From: Planctomycetota bacterium
GTDB taxonomy: Bacteria > Planctomycetota > Planctomycetia > Pirellulales > Thermoguttaceae
DNA length: 25,855 nucleotides
Assembly: GCA_018897395.1 (NCBI GenBank)
Contig: JAHIKV010000172.1
Coordinates: 1-25,855 of the forward strand
Direction of reading: 5' to 3'
Under the pieces are notes generated by a model. It was not told the origin of the DNA, ran no database searches, and saw only the letters and a list, made by a program, of their open reading frames with translations. The translations under genes were made by a program, and so were the position numbers. Positions within the stretch are counted from its first letter, which is position 1, and the number at the start of each line of letters is the position of its first letter. Below are positions 6,908 through 14,348 of the stretch, in pieces.

Positions 6908-7141
6908 ATGAAACTAATTCAAATTTTAGGTCCCGGTTGCTCCAAATGCGCCAAACTGAAGGAAAACGTCGAGGCAGCGGTCCAGCAGGCGGGCGTCGAG
7001 GCGACCGTGGATAAAGTGACGGACATAAATCAGATGATGAGCTTTGGCGTAATGATGACGCCGGCCTTAGTGATCGACGGAGAGGTAAAATCGTCGGGTA
7101 AGGTGCTCTCGCCGGAGGACATCAAGAAGTTGCTGGAATAA
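6908..7141 (+). CDS. small thioredoxin-like CxxC protein (ArsE-like position)
   Basis: A 77-residue protein with a GPGCSKCAKLKENV active site (C11 and C14), a cis-proline loop MMTPALVIDGEV and a C-terminal helix: a minimal thioredoxin/glutaredoxin fold of the 'redox-active disulfide protein 2' type. There is no signal peptide, so it is cytoplasmic. Such proteins are often next to ArsP/YraQ or CcdA-like membrane proteins and probably deliver or receive electrons. It precedes two ArsF-like genes and an ArsG-like gene, and in that order would take the place of ArsE of the Shewanella arsEFG operon; this equivalence is inferred. The ATG follows a heptamer array and lacks an SD. The next gene starts 12 bp on. 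Confidence 0.8.
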   Translation: MKLIQILGPGCSKCAKLKENVEAAVQQAGVEATVDKVTDINQMMSFGVMMTPALVIDGEVKSSGKVLSPEDIKKLLE

Positions 7142-7153
7142 AGGAACATCGGC

Positions 7154-7801
7154 ATGGAACTGAAGAACGCGGCGGCCGTCTGTCTGATTTCGTTGTTTTC
7201 GGCGACACTCGTTGTCTTGATCGCCCGCTCGCTCGACTGCCAAACTGCCTCTCGACTGGAACCGCAACTGGCAAGCATCGTCGAAGAACTCCGGGCGCTG
7301 CGAGGTCAAGGTGGAATTGCGGCTGCGCCAAGTGCTTCGACCACGGCCGAGACGGTCAACGATGGCTTGGTTGTTTACTATTTTCATGGCAATATACGAT
7401 GTCCGACCTGCCGCTCCATTCAGTCGCAGGCCCAAGAGACGGTTCAGACCTGTTTTTCTTCACAATTGGGCGATGGGGAAGTGATCTGGAAAATCGTGAA
7501 CTACGAACAACCCGCGGCCAAGCCGTTGGCGACAAAGTTCGAGATTCAGATGCCTGTCGTCGTGTTGGCGAAAATGAAGGACGGCCAAGTCCAGGATTGG
7601 AAGCGATTGGACAAGGTTTGGGCGCTAGTGGGCGATAAGCCCGCTTTCACGAAGTACGTGCGAGGGGAGATCGAAAGGATGCTCGCGCCCGAAAAGCAGC
7701 CGATGCCCGCAACGGTCCAGGCGCCGGGGCCAACGATTCCAGTTCCGAGCACTGAAGGTGTCTCCTCGAAGGACACGCCCGCGATTCCGATTCCACGGTA
7801 G
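7154..7801 (+). CDS. ArsF-family thioredoxin-like protein, membrane-anchored
   Basis: A 215-residue protein with an N-terminal membrane anchor (about 8-25), a short helical linker and a thioredoxin-like domain beginning VVYYFHGNIRCPTCRSIQ. The redox pair is C83-P-T-C86. A Pro/Ser/Thr-rich tail (about 178-215) extends beyond the domain. The YYFH-x3-RCPTC motif is the mark of the family annotated as the nitrophenyl compound nitroreductase subunit ArsF, named from arsEFG, which gives resistance to roxarsone and nitarsone. The domain probably faces the periplasm. It is paralogous to the next gene but has its own anchor and tail. SD GGAAC is weak. It belongs to the run 6908-10011. Confidence 0.72.
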   Translation: MELKNAAAVCLISLFSATLVVLIARSLDCQTASRLEPQLASIVEELRALRGQGGIAAAPSASTTAETVNDGLVVYYFHGNIRCPTCRSIQSQAQETVQTCFSSQLGDGEVIWKIVNYEQPAAKPLATKFEIQMPVVVLAKMKDGQVQDWKRLDKVWALVGDKPAFTKYVRGEIERMLAPEKQPMPATVQAPGPTIPVPSTEGVSSKDTPAIPIPR

Positions 7802-7841
7802 AAACCTTGTTTTCCAGCCATATCGGGAGGAGACCGGAATT

Positions 7842-8267
7842 ATGAAACGTGTTGTCACTGCTGTTGTTGCCCTCGGCGTTGCGGCCCTTTTCGCTTCGAT
7901 GTTTCCACAAGTCGTCCTGGCGGCCGACGCCGCCGCCGATCGCGTCGTGGCGATGTACTTCCATCGCACGAAGCGCTGTCCGACGTGCCTGAAGATGGGC
8001 AGCTACAGCGAGGAAGCCGTCAAGAACGGGTTCGCTCGACAGATCAACGACGGCAAGGTCGCGTTCCATTACATTGACTTCCAGGACGAAAAGAACGCCG
8101 CACTGACCAAGGGTTACAAAGTCGGCGGTCCCGCGCTGATCGTTACCCACATCGTCGGCGGTAAAGTCGTGGAATACAAGAATCTGACGGAGATTTGGGC
8201 GAAGGTCCGCGATAAGGCGGCGTTCACCGAATACGTGCGGAGCAACGTTCAAGAATATCTGAAATGA
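7842..8267 (+). CDS. ArsF-family thioredoxin-like protein, exported
   Basis: A 141-residue protein. The ATG at 7842 is chosen over an in-frame ATG at 7758 because it opens a clear Sec signal peptide (cleavage likely after VLA, about residue 27) and has GGGAGG 11 bases ahead. The mature domain starts VVAMYFHRTKRCPTCLKM, with C46-P-T-C49 as the redox pair, and ends with IWAKVRDKAAFTEYVRSNV, closely parallel to the paralogue at 7154. It lacks that protein's Pro-rich tail and membrane anchor, so it may be the soluble periplasmic partner. Its stop overlaps the arsG start by four bases (ATGA), which implies translational coupling and a stable stoichiometry with the membrane protein. Confidence 0.75.
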   Translation: MKRVVTAVVALGVAALFASMFPQVVLAADAAADRVVAMYFHRTKRCPTCLKMGSYSEEAVKNGFARQINDGKVAFHYIDFQDEKNAALTKGYKVGGPALIVTHIVGGKVVEYKNLTEIWAKVRDKAAFTEYVRSNVQEYLK

Positions 8268-9016
8268 CGGCCTACCTGCTCTATGCCGGCGCGGCGTTGT
8301 ACTTGGGCGTGTTGACGTCGATCAGTCCCTGTCCGCTGGCGACGAACATCGCGGCGATCTCCTACGTCGGCCGAAACGTGGGCGATTCGCGTTGGGTGAT
8401 CGCCGCCGGGTTTTTGTACACGCTAGGGCGATGCCTGCTTTACATGGGGCTGGCGGTGCTGCTGGCAACCACGGCGATGTCGGTTCCCGCCGTGTCTCTG
8501 TTTCTCCAGAAATACATGCACCTGGTTCTCGCGCCCATCTTCTTGCTCCTGGGGATGTTCCTCGTGGGACTGATTAGCGTCAGCAGCGGCGGGGCGATGA
8601 TGACCGAAGGGATGCGGAAAAGGATCGACGCAATGGGAATCTGGGGTGCGCTGCCGTTGGGCGTGCTTTTCGCCGTCGCCTTCTGCCCCACGTCGGCCGC
8701 GTGGTTTTTCGGTTTGGTCGCTCTCATTTTGGGTTCCGAGGCCGGCGCGATTACCGCCGTCCTGGCCAAGATCGGCATCAGTCTCCCAGAGGCATCCTTG
8801 CCTGGAGGCACGGTGGTTTTGCCGTTCATTTATGGTGTTGGTACTGCGGTGCCGGTTTTGCTGGTTGCGTTTCTGTTGGCTTACAGCGCCCAGTCGGTTG
8901 GCAAGACGTACAACGTGCTCTCGAAGATCGAGTGGTGGGCGCGGCAGATCACCGGCTGGGTCTTCGTGCTGGCGGGCATCTACTTCGCGCTCAGATACGT
9001 TTTCCAGGTGCTATGA
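8264..9016 (+). CDS. arsG: ArsG-family / CcdA-DsbD-like membrane protein
   Basis: A 250-residue protein with about six membrane helices. The two hallmark cysteines of the CcdA/DsbD fold are present, C23 in TSISPCPLATN and C141 in AFCPTSAAWFF. The family is annotated as aromatic aminobenzylarsenical efflux permease ArsG. Its fold, however, is that of a transmembrane thiol-electron carrier, so electron transfer from the cytoplasmic CxxC protein to the exported CPTC proteins is an equally plausible role. It overlaps both neighbours by four bases. The 3' part of the gene (IEWWARQITGWVFVL) recurs as a fragment at 10067-10198. Confidence 0.8.
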   Translation: MTAYLLYAGAALYLGVLTSISPCPLATNIAAISYVGRNVGDSRWVIAAGFLYTLGRCLLYMGLAVLLATTAMSVPAVSLFLQKYMHLVLAPIFLLLGMFLVGLISVSSGGAMMTEGMRKRIDAMGIWGALPLGVLFAVAFCPTSAAWFFGLVALILGSEAGAITAVLAKIGISLPEASLPGGTVVLPFIYGVGTAVPVLLVAFLLAYSAQSVGKTYNVLSKIEWWARQITGWVFVLAGIYFALRYVFQVL

Positions 9017-10011
9017 TGCGAGCAGTCGTTCCGGCCGCGTTCCTGTTGGCTTGCATGGTCGCAGTGGCCCAAGCCCAGGAGTGGGCGCGGAAAATGTTCG
9101 AGGTTACAAGCCACGACTTCGGCACGATTGCGCGCGGCTCTAAAGCGGAATACGAGTTCGTCTTCACCAACAAGTACCTTGCCGAGGTGCATGTTGCCGC
9201 TGCTCGATCGAGTTGTGGGTGTACGAGTGTGTCCATCAAGCAGCCATCGCTGAAAACCTATGAGCGGGGCTTCATTGTCGCTCGCATCAATAGTGATTCG
9301 TTTTTGGGTCAGCAGGAAGCAACAATCACGGTCAGGTTCGACCACCCCCAACCCGCTGAAGTCCAGTTGCAGGTAAGGGTCTTTGTCCGCAGCGACTTGG
9401 TGCTGGAACCCGCGTGTATTTCACTGGGCGACATCGACCACCGGTCGCCGGCCGAGAGACAACTATCGGTCACTCACTATGGGCGTGACGACTGGAAGAT
9501 CATTGACGTAAAGAGTGGAAATCCGCGTCTGACGGCGGAAGCGATAGAAACCTTGCGAAGCGCGAATAGTGTCGTCTATACACTCTGCGTTCGACTGTCC
9601 AAGGACGCCCCGCCAGGTCACGTCCGGGAACACCTCTTGCTCATCACCAACGATGCAGGCCCGAGTCAGATTCCCGTTTTGGTCCAGGGGCGGGTAATGA
9701 CGGCCGTCGCAGTCAGCCCAGCCACGCTGTTTCTGGGGGTGGTACCGCCGGGCGGGACTGTGACAAAGCAGATTGTCGTTCGCGCCAAAACACCCTTCCG
9801 CATCCTCGCGGTGAAGCCCGAGTGCGCTTGCCTGAAAATCGAGGTGCCCCGGGAAGACGGGCCAAAGAAGATTCATCTGATTCCGGTGACGTTTGTGGCA
9901 GCAGATCAGCCCGGCAAGGTGAGCAAAACGATTCGGATTGAAACGGACCTCGACCAGGCCGTCGCGGAACTGACAGCTTACGCTGCCGTCTCGAAGCTCC
10001 AGGAGCCCTGA
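9013..10011 (+). CDS. exported DUF1573 protein
   Basis: A 332-residue protein, with ATGATG offering starts at 9013 or 9016; the first overlaps the arsG stop. A signal peptide (cleavage near AQA, about 21) precedes FEVTSHDFGTIARGSKAEYEFVFTN, the classic DUF1573 opening. Its S-C-G-C-T-S motif (C68, C70) follows. A second, diverged repeat begins about 233 (SPATLFLGVVPPG) and carries ECACLKI (C271, C273). DUF1573 domains are immunoglobulin-like (ASPM/SPD-2/Hydin-like) and abundant in planctomycetes and Bacteroidetes; their function is not established. Paired cysteines and tight overlap with arsG suggest it works with the redox genes, perhaps as a periplasmic partner or substrate. That is inferred. 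Confidence 0.82.
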   Translation: MMRAVVPAAFLLACMVAVAQAQEWARKMFEVTSHDFGTIARGSKAEYEFVFTNKYLAEVHVAAARSSCGCTSVSIKQPSLKTYERGFIVARINSDSFLGQQEATITVRFDHPQPAEVQLQVRVFVRSDLVLEPACISLGDIDHRSPAERQLSVTHYGRDDWKIIDVKSGNPRLTAEAIETLRSANSVVYTLCVRLSKDAPPGHVREHLLLITNDAGPSQIPVLVQGRVMTAVAVSPATLFLGVVPPGGTVTKQIVVRAKTPFRILAVKPECACLKIEVPREDGPKKIHLIPVTFVAADQPGKVSKTIRIETDLDQAVAELTAYAAVSKLQEP

Positions 10012-10066
10012 TGCAGGGGAGAAGAAGAGAAGAAGAATAAGAAACTGGGAGTCTCAGCTTGGGTTG

Positions 10067-10198
10067 AGCGGCTAGTCGGTGGGCAAGGCATTCAACCGGC
10101 TGGCACAGATCGAGTGGTGGGCGCGGCGGATCACCGGCTGGGTCTTCGTGTTGTCGGGCGGATATTTCTCGCTGAAATACGTGTTCGAGACATTGTAG
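10067..10198 (+). pseudogene. C-terminal remnant of a second arsG
   Basis: Reading in one frame from AGC (10067) gives S-G-stop-S-VGKAFNRLAQIEWWARR and on to KYVFETL, ending at TAG 10196-10198. From VGK onward 27 of 39 residues match the end of ArsG (212-250), and the alignment continues upstream through a CAG-to-TAG change at 10073. No start or 5' part exists. It is therefore a decayed paralogue, too diverged to be a very recent duplication. The 55 bases between the DUF1573 stop and this fragment are purine-rich (GAAGAAGAGAAG). Confidence 0.82.
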
Positions 10199-10226
10199 TA
10201 GTCCAACACGCCTTGGGCGACGAATT

Positions 10227-10315
10227 GTAGGACGGATTTCCTAATCCGTCCGGCTTGATGGCTGGATTTCCTTAACCGACCCCGCTGGATGGACGGATTA
10301 GGAAATCCGTCCTAC
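10227..10315. repeat. perfect 25-bp inverted repeat, 39-nt loop
   Basis: The arm 10227-10251, starting GTAGGACGGATTTCC, is exactly reverse-complementary to 10291-10315. Each arm is itself palindromic around GGACGGAT/ATCCGTCC, and the loop has a diverged third copy (GCTGGATTTCCTTAACCGAC). TTGGGCG and CGCCCAA extend the symmetry outside. It separates the + strand arsenic genes from the convergent minus-strand gene and may act as a bidirectional terminator. Its right end supplies the TAG stop of the minus-strand gene. Confidence 0.85.
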
Positions 10316-10929
10316 GCCCAACGTTCTTCCGGCCGGTGGATTATTTCGCTCAGGATGATCGCCTGGCGAACCGAATCGGTGTTCGACAGCATGGCGGCCC
10401 AGCCGGCGGCGAAGGTGGGCGGAATCTCGACGGCGGCTGTCCCGGAGATATTCGACGGTTCGACGGCCGCCGTCTCAAATTGGCCCAGCTTGTGGCCGAA
10501 CACCCGATGCAGATGTTGCTTAAGCTTCTCGTCGGCCTGGATGAACTCGCCGCCAAGCCGGCTGGCGCGGCGGGAAAACTCCTGGGAGTCGAAATAGTTT
10601 CCGACGTGTTCGACGACCCGTTCGCCGCCGGGCTCTTCGGCGACTACTTCGGCTTCGACGGGCCGTTCGACCGGCGCCGGCTCGTTGCGGATCGGCGGCT
10701 TTTCCTCACCGCCCTGCCGTCCCAGGACACGGCGTATGAAGACATCGATCTCGTCGGCCACGTCGACGGGGACGGGCCGCTGAGGCCGCGGGCCGCCCGC
10801 CGGCGGCTGCGCCTGCCGTAGCTTTGCCAGCAGTTGGCCGACCACCGGTACGACGATGAACAGCAGGACCACCAGCAAACCGATCAGATCATTCCAGCCG
10901 GCGGCAAATATGGGGGGGAAAACATTCAT
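10312..10929 (-). CDS. hypothetical single-pass membrane protein downstream of floA
   Basis: A 205-residue protein, start at 10929 preferred because the alternative ATG at 10977 lies inside a hairpin between the genes. One membrane segment (about 12-33, LIGLLVVLLFIVVPVVGQLL) is followed by a proline/arginine-rich stretch, an acidic VEAEVVAEEPGGE segment and a helical C-terminal half ending in SDSVRQAIILSEI-like sequence (actual residues NTDSVRQAIILSEI). It resembles small proteins found after nfeD-floA in planctomycetes, whose function I do not know. The last codons RWA-stop lie at the edge of the 25-bp inverted repeat. It likely resides in the membrane with its long tail in the cytoplasm. 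Confidence 0.65.
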   Translation of the reverse strand: MNVFPPIFAAGWNDLIGLLVVLLFIVVPVVGQLLAKLRQAQPPAGGPRPQRPVPVDVADEIDVFIRRVLGRQGGEEKPPIRNEPAPVERPVEAEVVAEEPGGERVVEHVGNYFDSQEFSRRASRLGGEFIQADEKLKQHLHRVFGHKLGQFETAAVEPSNISGTAAVEIPPTFAAGWAAMLSNTDSVRQAIILSEIIHRPEERWA

Positions 10930-10954
10930 GCCGTAATGCTCGGAGCGTCGAAAA

Positions 10955-10989
10955 ACTCTGGTTCCCACGCGGAGCATGGGAACCAGAGT
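10955..10989. repeat. 12-bp inverted repeat between floA and the next gene
   Basis: ACTCTGGTTCCC (10955-10966) pairs perfectly with GGGAACCAGAGT (10978-10989), loop 11 nt. It lies between the floA stop and the downstream minus-strand gene. With no T-run it is more likely an RNA-processing or attenuation hairpin, or a dispersed GGGAACCAGAG-type repeat, than a terminator. Confidence 0.7.
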
Positions 10990-10996
10990 GATACTA

Positions 10997-12067
10997 TTAT
11001 TCCGTGTGGCTCGTTTTGCTGCCGGCGGCGACCGGACCGGTCTTGGCGATCGAGGAGCGCATGTCGGTGTCGGCCTGGATGTTGCGAAGTTTGTAGTAGT
11101 CCATCAGGCCGAGCTTGCTCGAGCGGAAGGCCTGCGAGATGGCCTTGGGCACTTCGGCCTCGGCCTCCAGCACCTTTGCCCGGTTTTGCTCGATCTGAGC
11201 GATCATTTCCTGCTCCTCGGCCACGGCCATGGCGCGTCGTCCCTCGGCCTTGGCCCGGGCGACGCGCATGTCGGCTTCGGCCTGATCGGCCTGCAAGCGT
11301 GCGCCGATGTTGTCGCCCACGTCCACGTCGGCGATGTCGATCGAGACGATCTCGAAGGCGGTTTGCGAGTCGAGCCGGCGGGAGAGCACCATTTTCGAGA
11401 TGCGGTCGGGATTTTCCAACACCTCGAGGTGCGACTGCGCCGAGCCGATGGCGCTGACGATGCCCTCGCCCACCCGGGCGATGATCGTCTCCTCGGTCGC
11501 TCCGCCGATCAACTGCCGCAGGTTGGCGCGGACGGTGACCCGCGCCCGCACCTTCAGTTGGATGCCGTTCTGAGCGATGCCGTCGAGCGAGTCCCTGCCG
11601 GTGCCTTTGTCCGGACAGTCGATCACCTTCGGATAGACGCTGGTCTGGACGGCTTCGAGCACGTTTCGGCCGGCCAGGTCGATGGCGGTGGCCAACTTGA
11701 AGTCCAGCTCGACGAGCTTGGCCTTGGCGGCGGCCACCAGCGAGCGGATCACCAGCGGGACGTTTCCGCCGGCCAGATAGTGGGCCTCGAGCGCCTTGGA
11801 GGTAACCCCTTGTTCGTCACCGATACCCGCTTGGACCGCCGTGATCTTGCTGCGTACGATCACCGCCGGATTGACTTTTCGGAAGGTCATACCCAACAGG
11901 TCTAAGATTCCGATGCCGGCCCCGGTGGTGACCGATTGGATCCAGAGCCTGAAATATCGGGCAAAGATCGCCAGCAGGATCAGCGTGAAGAACAGGCCGA
12001 TCACGATGCCGATGATAACGCCGATCTGGACCGTTTGTTTGTCGAACATTTGCGCTAGTAGCGACAT
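10997..12067 (-). CDS. floA: flotillin-like protein FloA (SPFH/UPF0365)
   Basis: A 356-residue protein. The ATG at 12067 (MSLLAQMF) has GGAG upstream; a longer frame to 12121 runs into a repeat. An N-terminal hydrophobic hairpin or membrane segment (about 12-35) anchors it. The sequence then follows FloA closely: FRLWIQSVTTGAGIGILDLLGM, AVIVRSKITAVQAG, LEAHYLAGGNVP, an SPFH core with FEIVSIDIADVDVGDNIGARLQ, and an Ala/Glu-rich coiled coil (ARAKAEGRRAMAVAEEQEM). FloA scaffolds functional membrane microdomains in Bacillus and affects secretion and membrane fluidity. Its usual partner NfeD is encoded upstream on the same strand, 213 bp away, with palindromic repeats between them. Confidence 0.95.
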   Translation of the reverse strand: MSLLAQMFDKQTVQIGVIIGIVIGLFFTLILLAIFARYFRLWIQSVTTGAGIGILDLLGMTFRKVNPAVIVRSKITAVQAGIGDEQGVTSKALEAHYLAGGNVPLVIRSLVAAAKAKLVELDFKLATAIDLAGRNVLEAVQTSVYPKVIDCPDKGTGRDSLDGIAQNGIQLKVRARVTVRANLRQLIGGATEETIIARVGEGIVSAIGSAQSHLEVLENPDRISKMVLSRRLDSQTAFEIVSIDIADVDVGDNIGARLQADQAEADMRVARAKAEGRRAMAVAEEQEMIAQIEQNRAKVLEAEAEVPKAISQAFRSSKLGLMDYYKLRNIQADTDMRSSIAKTGPVAAGSKTSHTE

Positions 12068-12100
12068 GGTTGGCTCCGTTGGTTTTTTTTGCCGCACCCA

Positions 12101-12237
12101 TTTAGCCCGCCGTGAATACACGGCGGGGGACGTAATATGCGCAACGGGGTTGGTTCCCCGCGACGAATCCCCCCGGTGTATTCACCGGGGGCTAAATAAG
12201 CGGTTATTCCCCCGGTGTATTCACCGGGGTCTAAATA
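12101..12237. repeat. three GTGAATACAC-type palindromes with TTTAGC/CTAAA ends
   Basis: Copy 1 (12101-12130) is TTTAGC then CCCGCCGTG-AATA-CACGGCGGG. Copy 2 (12171-12197) is CCCCCGGTG-TATT-CACCGGGGG followed by CTAAA. Copy 3 (12208-12237) repeats copy 2 with TCTAAA at its end. Stems differ in sequence but stay paired, and the AATA/TATT loop is constant. They fill most of the gap between nfeD and floA; the rest has no gene. Confidence 0.8.
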
Positions 12238-12280
12238 CTCACAAGTATGCACTCTAAGATGCCGTTGCGGCCGGCTGCTG

Positions 12281-12844
12281 TCAAGCCGGGGGTAGGTCGA
12301 ACGGGTCTTCGTAAGTCTGCTGTAAGGGATCAACGGGGGGGTCGATTGACGGCTCCTCGTCCACCGGACGGACCACGACGAGGTTGCCCTGCACCTGCAC
12401 GACCCGGATTGTCTGGCCTACCTCGATGGGCATGCTTTCGCTGACCGCGTCTACCGTGTCGCCGTCGATGACGACGACCCCGCTCAGCAGCATTTTGCTC
12501 TTTGCCCGGCCCGTACGGCCGATAAGGCCCTTTAGCCGCTCCTTTTCGGGATCGTTGGGCAGAACGTCCTCGCTGCTGGGGGCCATCAACAGCACCCGTT
12601 TCCCCATCCTGGTTTTCGGCCAGTGCTTGAATCCCAGCACAATCACGGTCGGCAGGCCGACCACCGCCCCTAGCAGGATGAGGATTCCCGCCAGTGGCCC
12701 CTGATAAAAGCCCATCACCACGGCCGCCAACAGCGCCGAGGCCGAGAGGAACCCCAAAATGCCCGCCGAAGGGAAAAAAACCTCCAAAAGGGCCAAACCG
12801 GTCCCTAGCACCAAAAGCAATAAGGCCCAAATCCAGTAGTCCAT
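12281..12844 (-). CDS. NfeD-like membrane protein
   Basis: A 187-residue protein with three membrane segments (about 5-26, 31-47, 53-75) and a C-terminal OB-fold domain. The latter is recognisable from LIGRTGRAKSKMLLSGVVVIDGDTVDAVSESMPIEVGQTIRVVQVQGNLVVVRPV, the standard NfeD pattern of a G-x-x-G start, a v-x-i-d-G turn and a final VxVxGnxLxVrp strand. It lacks the N-terminal serine-protease domain of long NfeD proteins, so it is the short form. NfeD works with flotillin-like proteins, and floA follows. The start follows a heptamer array and has no SD. A divergent sigma-factor gene begins about 170 bp away. Confidence 0.9.
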   Translation of the reverse strand: MDYWIWALLLLVLGTGLALLEVFFPSAGILGFLSASALLAAVVMGFYQGPLAGILILLGAVVGLPTVIVLGFKHWPKTRMGKRVLLMAPSSEDVLPNDPEKERLKGLIGRTGRAKSKMLLSGVVVIDGDTVDAVSESMPIEVGQTIRVVQVQGNLVVVRPVDEEPSIDPPVDPLQQTYEDPFDLPPA

Positions 12845-12850
12845 GTGAAG

Positions 12851-12888
12851 TAGTGGTTAGTGGTTAGTGGATAGTGGATAGTGGTTAG
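12851..12888 (-). repeat. heptamer array (TAGTGGT)x5, upstream of nfeD
   Basis: Five 7-bp units, TAGTGGT or TAGTGGA, plus a partial one. Read on the nfeD strand they are ACCACTA-type and lie six bases before the ATG, the same arrangement as at 6879-6906. Confidence 0.85.
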
Positions 12889-12952
12889 ACGAGGATGACA
12901 GACCACCATGCACCAACATGTGGGGGGTGGACATCATCCATACCATAACCAA

Positions 12953-12961
12953 TGTTATAGT
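12953..12961 (+). promoter_or_regulatory. possible extended -10 for the sigma-factor gene
   Basis: TG-T-TATAGT fits an extended -10 element about 53 bases before the start at 13014. No convincing -35 is seen. Confidence 0.3.
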
Positions 12962-13013
12962 AGCCATTTGCAACTATTTGTGCAAGATTCCAGCACTGGC
13001 GGAAACTAATCTC

Positions 13014-13610
13014 ATGGCTAAGAAAATGCCAAATCCCCGCCGACGAGCCGAGGCCCCAGCGGACGCTGCCGCGATTGACTGGTCGGGCGAGTTGGCCCGG
13101 CACGAGCGATGGCTGCGGACCGTGATTTGCGCCCGGCTGGGCGAGCCTCAGGCCATCGACGAGGTTATGCAGGAGGTGTCGCTGGCGGCGGTTCGGCAAC
13201 GGGCGCCTATTAACGATCCCGAAAAGGTGGCCCCCTGGTTGTACCAGTTGGCGGTTAGGCAGTCGTTGTTGTACCGCCGCAAACAAGGGCGGAGGAGAAA
13301 ACTGATCGACCGCTACGCCGAACGTTTCCGGCCTGGCGAGGCCGACAACCGCCAGACCGACCCGCTCGGTTGGCTCTTGAACGAGGAGCGCCACGCGAAC
13401 GTGCGCGAGGCGATGTCGCGCCTCGCGCGCCGCGACGCCGAAATACTGATGTTGAAATACAACGAAGACTGGAGCTATCGCGATTTGGCCGAACATCTGG
13501 GCATCAGCCATAGCGCCGTCGAGGCGCGGCTGCACCGGGCGCGACGGCGGTTGCGGGCGGAGTTGGCCGCGCTGGACGTTGCGCCGGCCGAAGTTGGAAC
13601 TAATTCATAA
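13014..13610 (+). CDS. ECF-type RNA polymerase sigma factor
   Basis: A 198-residue protein. MAKKMPNPRRR (13014) is preferred; a frame extension to 12918 gives no sigma-like sequence. Region 2 is visible in HERWLRTVICARLGEPQAIDEVMQEVSLAAVRQ and KVAPWLYQLAVRQSLLYRRK. Region 4 is RLARRDAEILMLKYNEDWSYRDLAEHLGISHSAVEARLHRARRRLRAEL, a helix-turn-helix for -35 binding. No long C-terminal extension is present. The next gene, 17 bp on, encodes a membrane protein with the form of an anti-sigma factor, followed by an exported PDZ protein. Together they form an envelope-signalling unit of a type frequent in planctomycetes. Confidence 0.92.
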   Translation: MAKKMPNPRRRAEAPADAAAIDWSGELARHERWLRTVICARLGEPQAIDEVMQEVSLAAVRQRAPINDPEKVAPWLYQLAVRQSLLYRRKQGRRRKLIDRYAERFRPGEADNRQTDPLGWLLNEERHANVREAMSRLARRDAEILMLKYNEDWSYRDLAEHLGISHSAVEARLHRARRRLRAELAALDVAPAEVGTNS

Positions 13611-13627
13611 ATAAACCGTGGATTGCC

Positions 13628-14305
13628 ATGAACGCGAACATCGACAACACGCCGGCGGACGACACGCGTTTCGACCGGCTGGTGGACGGCCAGTTGAGCG
13701 AACAACAGCGGCACGACTTGTTGGCCGGGCTGGACGACGAGCCGAGCGGATGGCGACGCTGCGCCCTGGCCTTCCTCGAATCGCAATGTTGGAAGCAAGC
13801 GCTCGGCGCGATTGCCCGAGAGAGCCTTCCCCCCGCCGAGCCGGCCGCCGCGACGCGCCCGCCGCGTTCGGTCTGGCCCGGCCGATTGGGCACCGTGTCG
13901 GCGATGGCGGCCAGCTTCATGCTGGCGATGTGGCTTGGCTGGTGGGTGCAGCAGAGGCACGTCGGGCAACACGGCATCCCCACCGGCATCGGGGAGATCG
14001 GCGAGATTGCCGGCAACGCGGTCGCCAAGCCGTGGCGGATGGTTGCCGTCTCGACGCCCGGCCAGGGAGGAGAGCCGGGCCCTTCGTTCAACTTGTCGGC
14101 GGTGGAGCGAGACAACATCGACGAACAATGGCTGCGCAGCGTGCCGCCGGCAATCCCCGAGGAAGTCTTGCAGGCCCTCAGCCGCACCGGACACGAAATC
14201 CAGCAGCGGCGGGAACTGGTTTCGACGCCGTTGGAGGACGGGCGGCGGCTGGTCGTGCCCGTCGATCAGGTCGAGGTGCATTACGTCGGAAACGGAGCTT
14301 ATTGA
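13628..14305 (+). CDS. putative single-pass anti-sigma factor
   Basis: A 225-residue protein. The N-terminal cytoplasmic part (TRFDRLVDGQLSEQQRHDLLAGLDDEPSGWRRCALAFLE) matches the D-x-L-v-d-G-x-L-s-x-x-x-r pattern of short anti-sigma domains, without the HxxxCxxC zinc site. One membrane segment (about 87-107) is followed by an extracytoplasmic region ending in LEDGRRLVVPVDQVEVHYVGN. It directly follows the ECF gene. By position and topology it should hold the sigma factor at the membrane until a signal is received, but no direct sequence match to a characterised anti-sigma protein was established. Confidence 0.72.
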   Translation: MNANIDNTPADDTRFDRLVDGQLSEQQRHDLLAGLDDEPSGWRRCALAFLESQCWKQALGAIARESLPPAEPAAATRPPRSVWPGRLGTVSAMAASFMLAMWLGWWVQQRHVGQHGIPTGIGEIGEIAGNAVAKPWRMVAVSTPGQGGEPGPSFNLSAVERDNIDEQWLRSVPPAIPEEVLQALSRTGHEIQQRRELVSTPLEDGRRLVVPVDQVEVHYVGNGAY

Positions 14306-14348
14306 TCGAACTGTTTGTTTCCCCCTTTTTTTCGTAAAGGAGCGTGTC

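Noticed and set aside
10976..11905. Plus-strand frame of 309 codons opposite floA
   Set aside because: floA on the minus strand is unmistakable; this frame is its complement.
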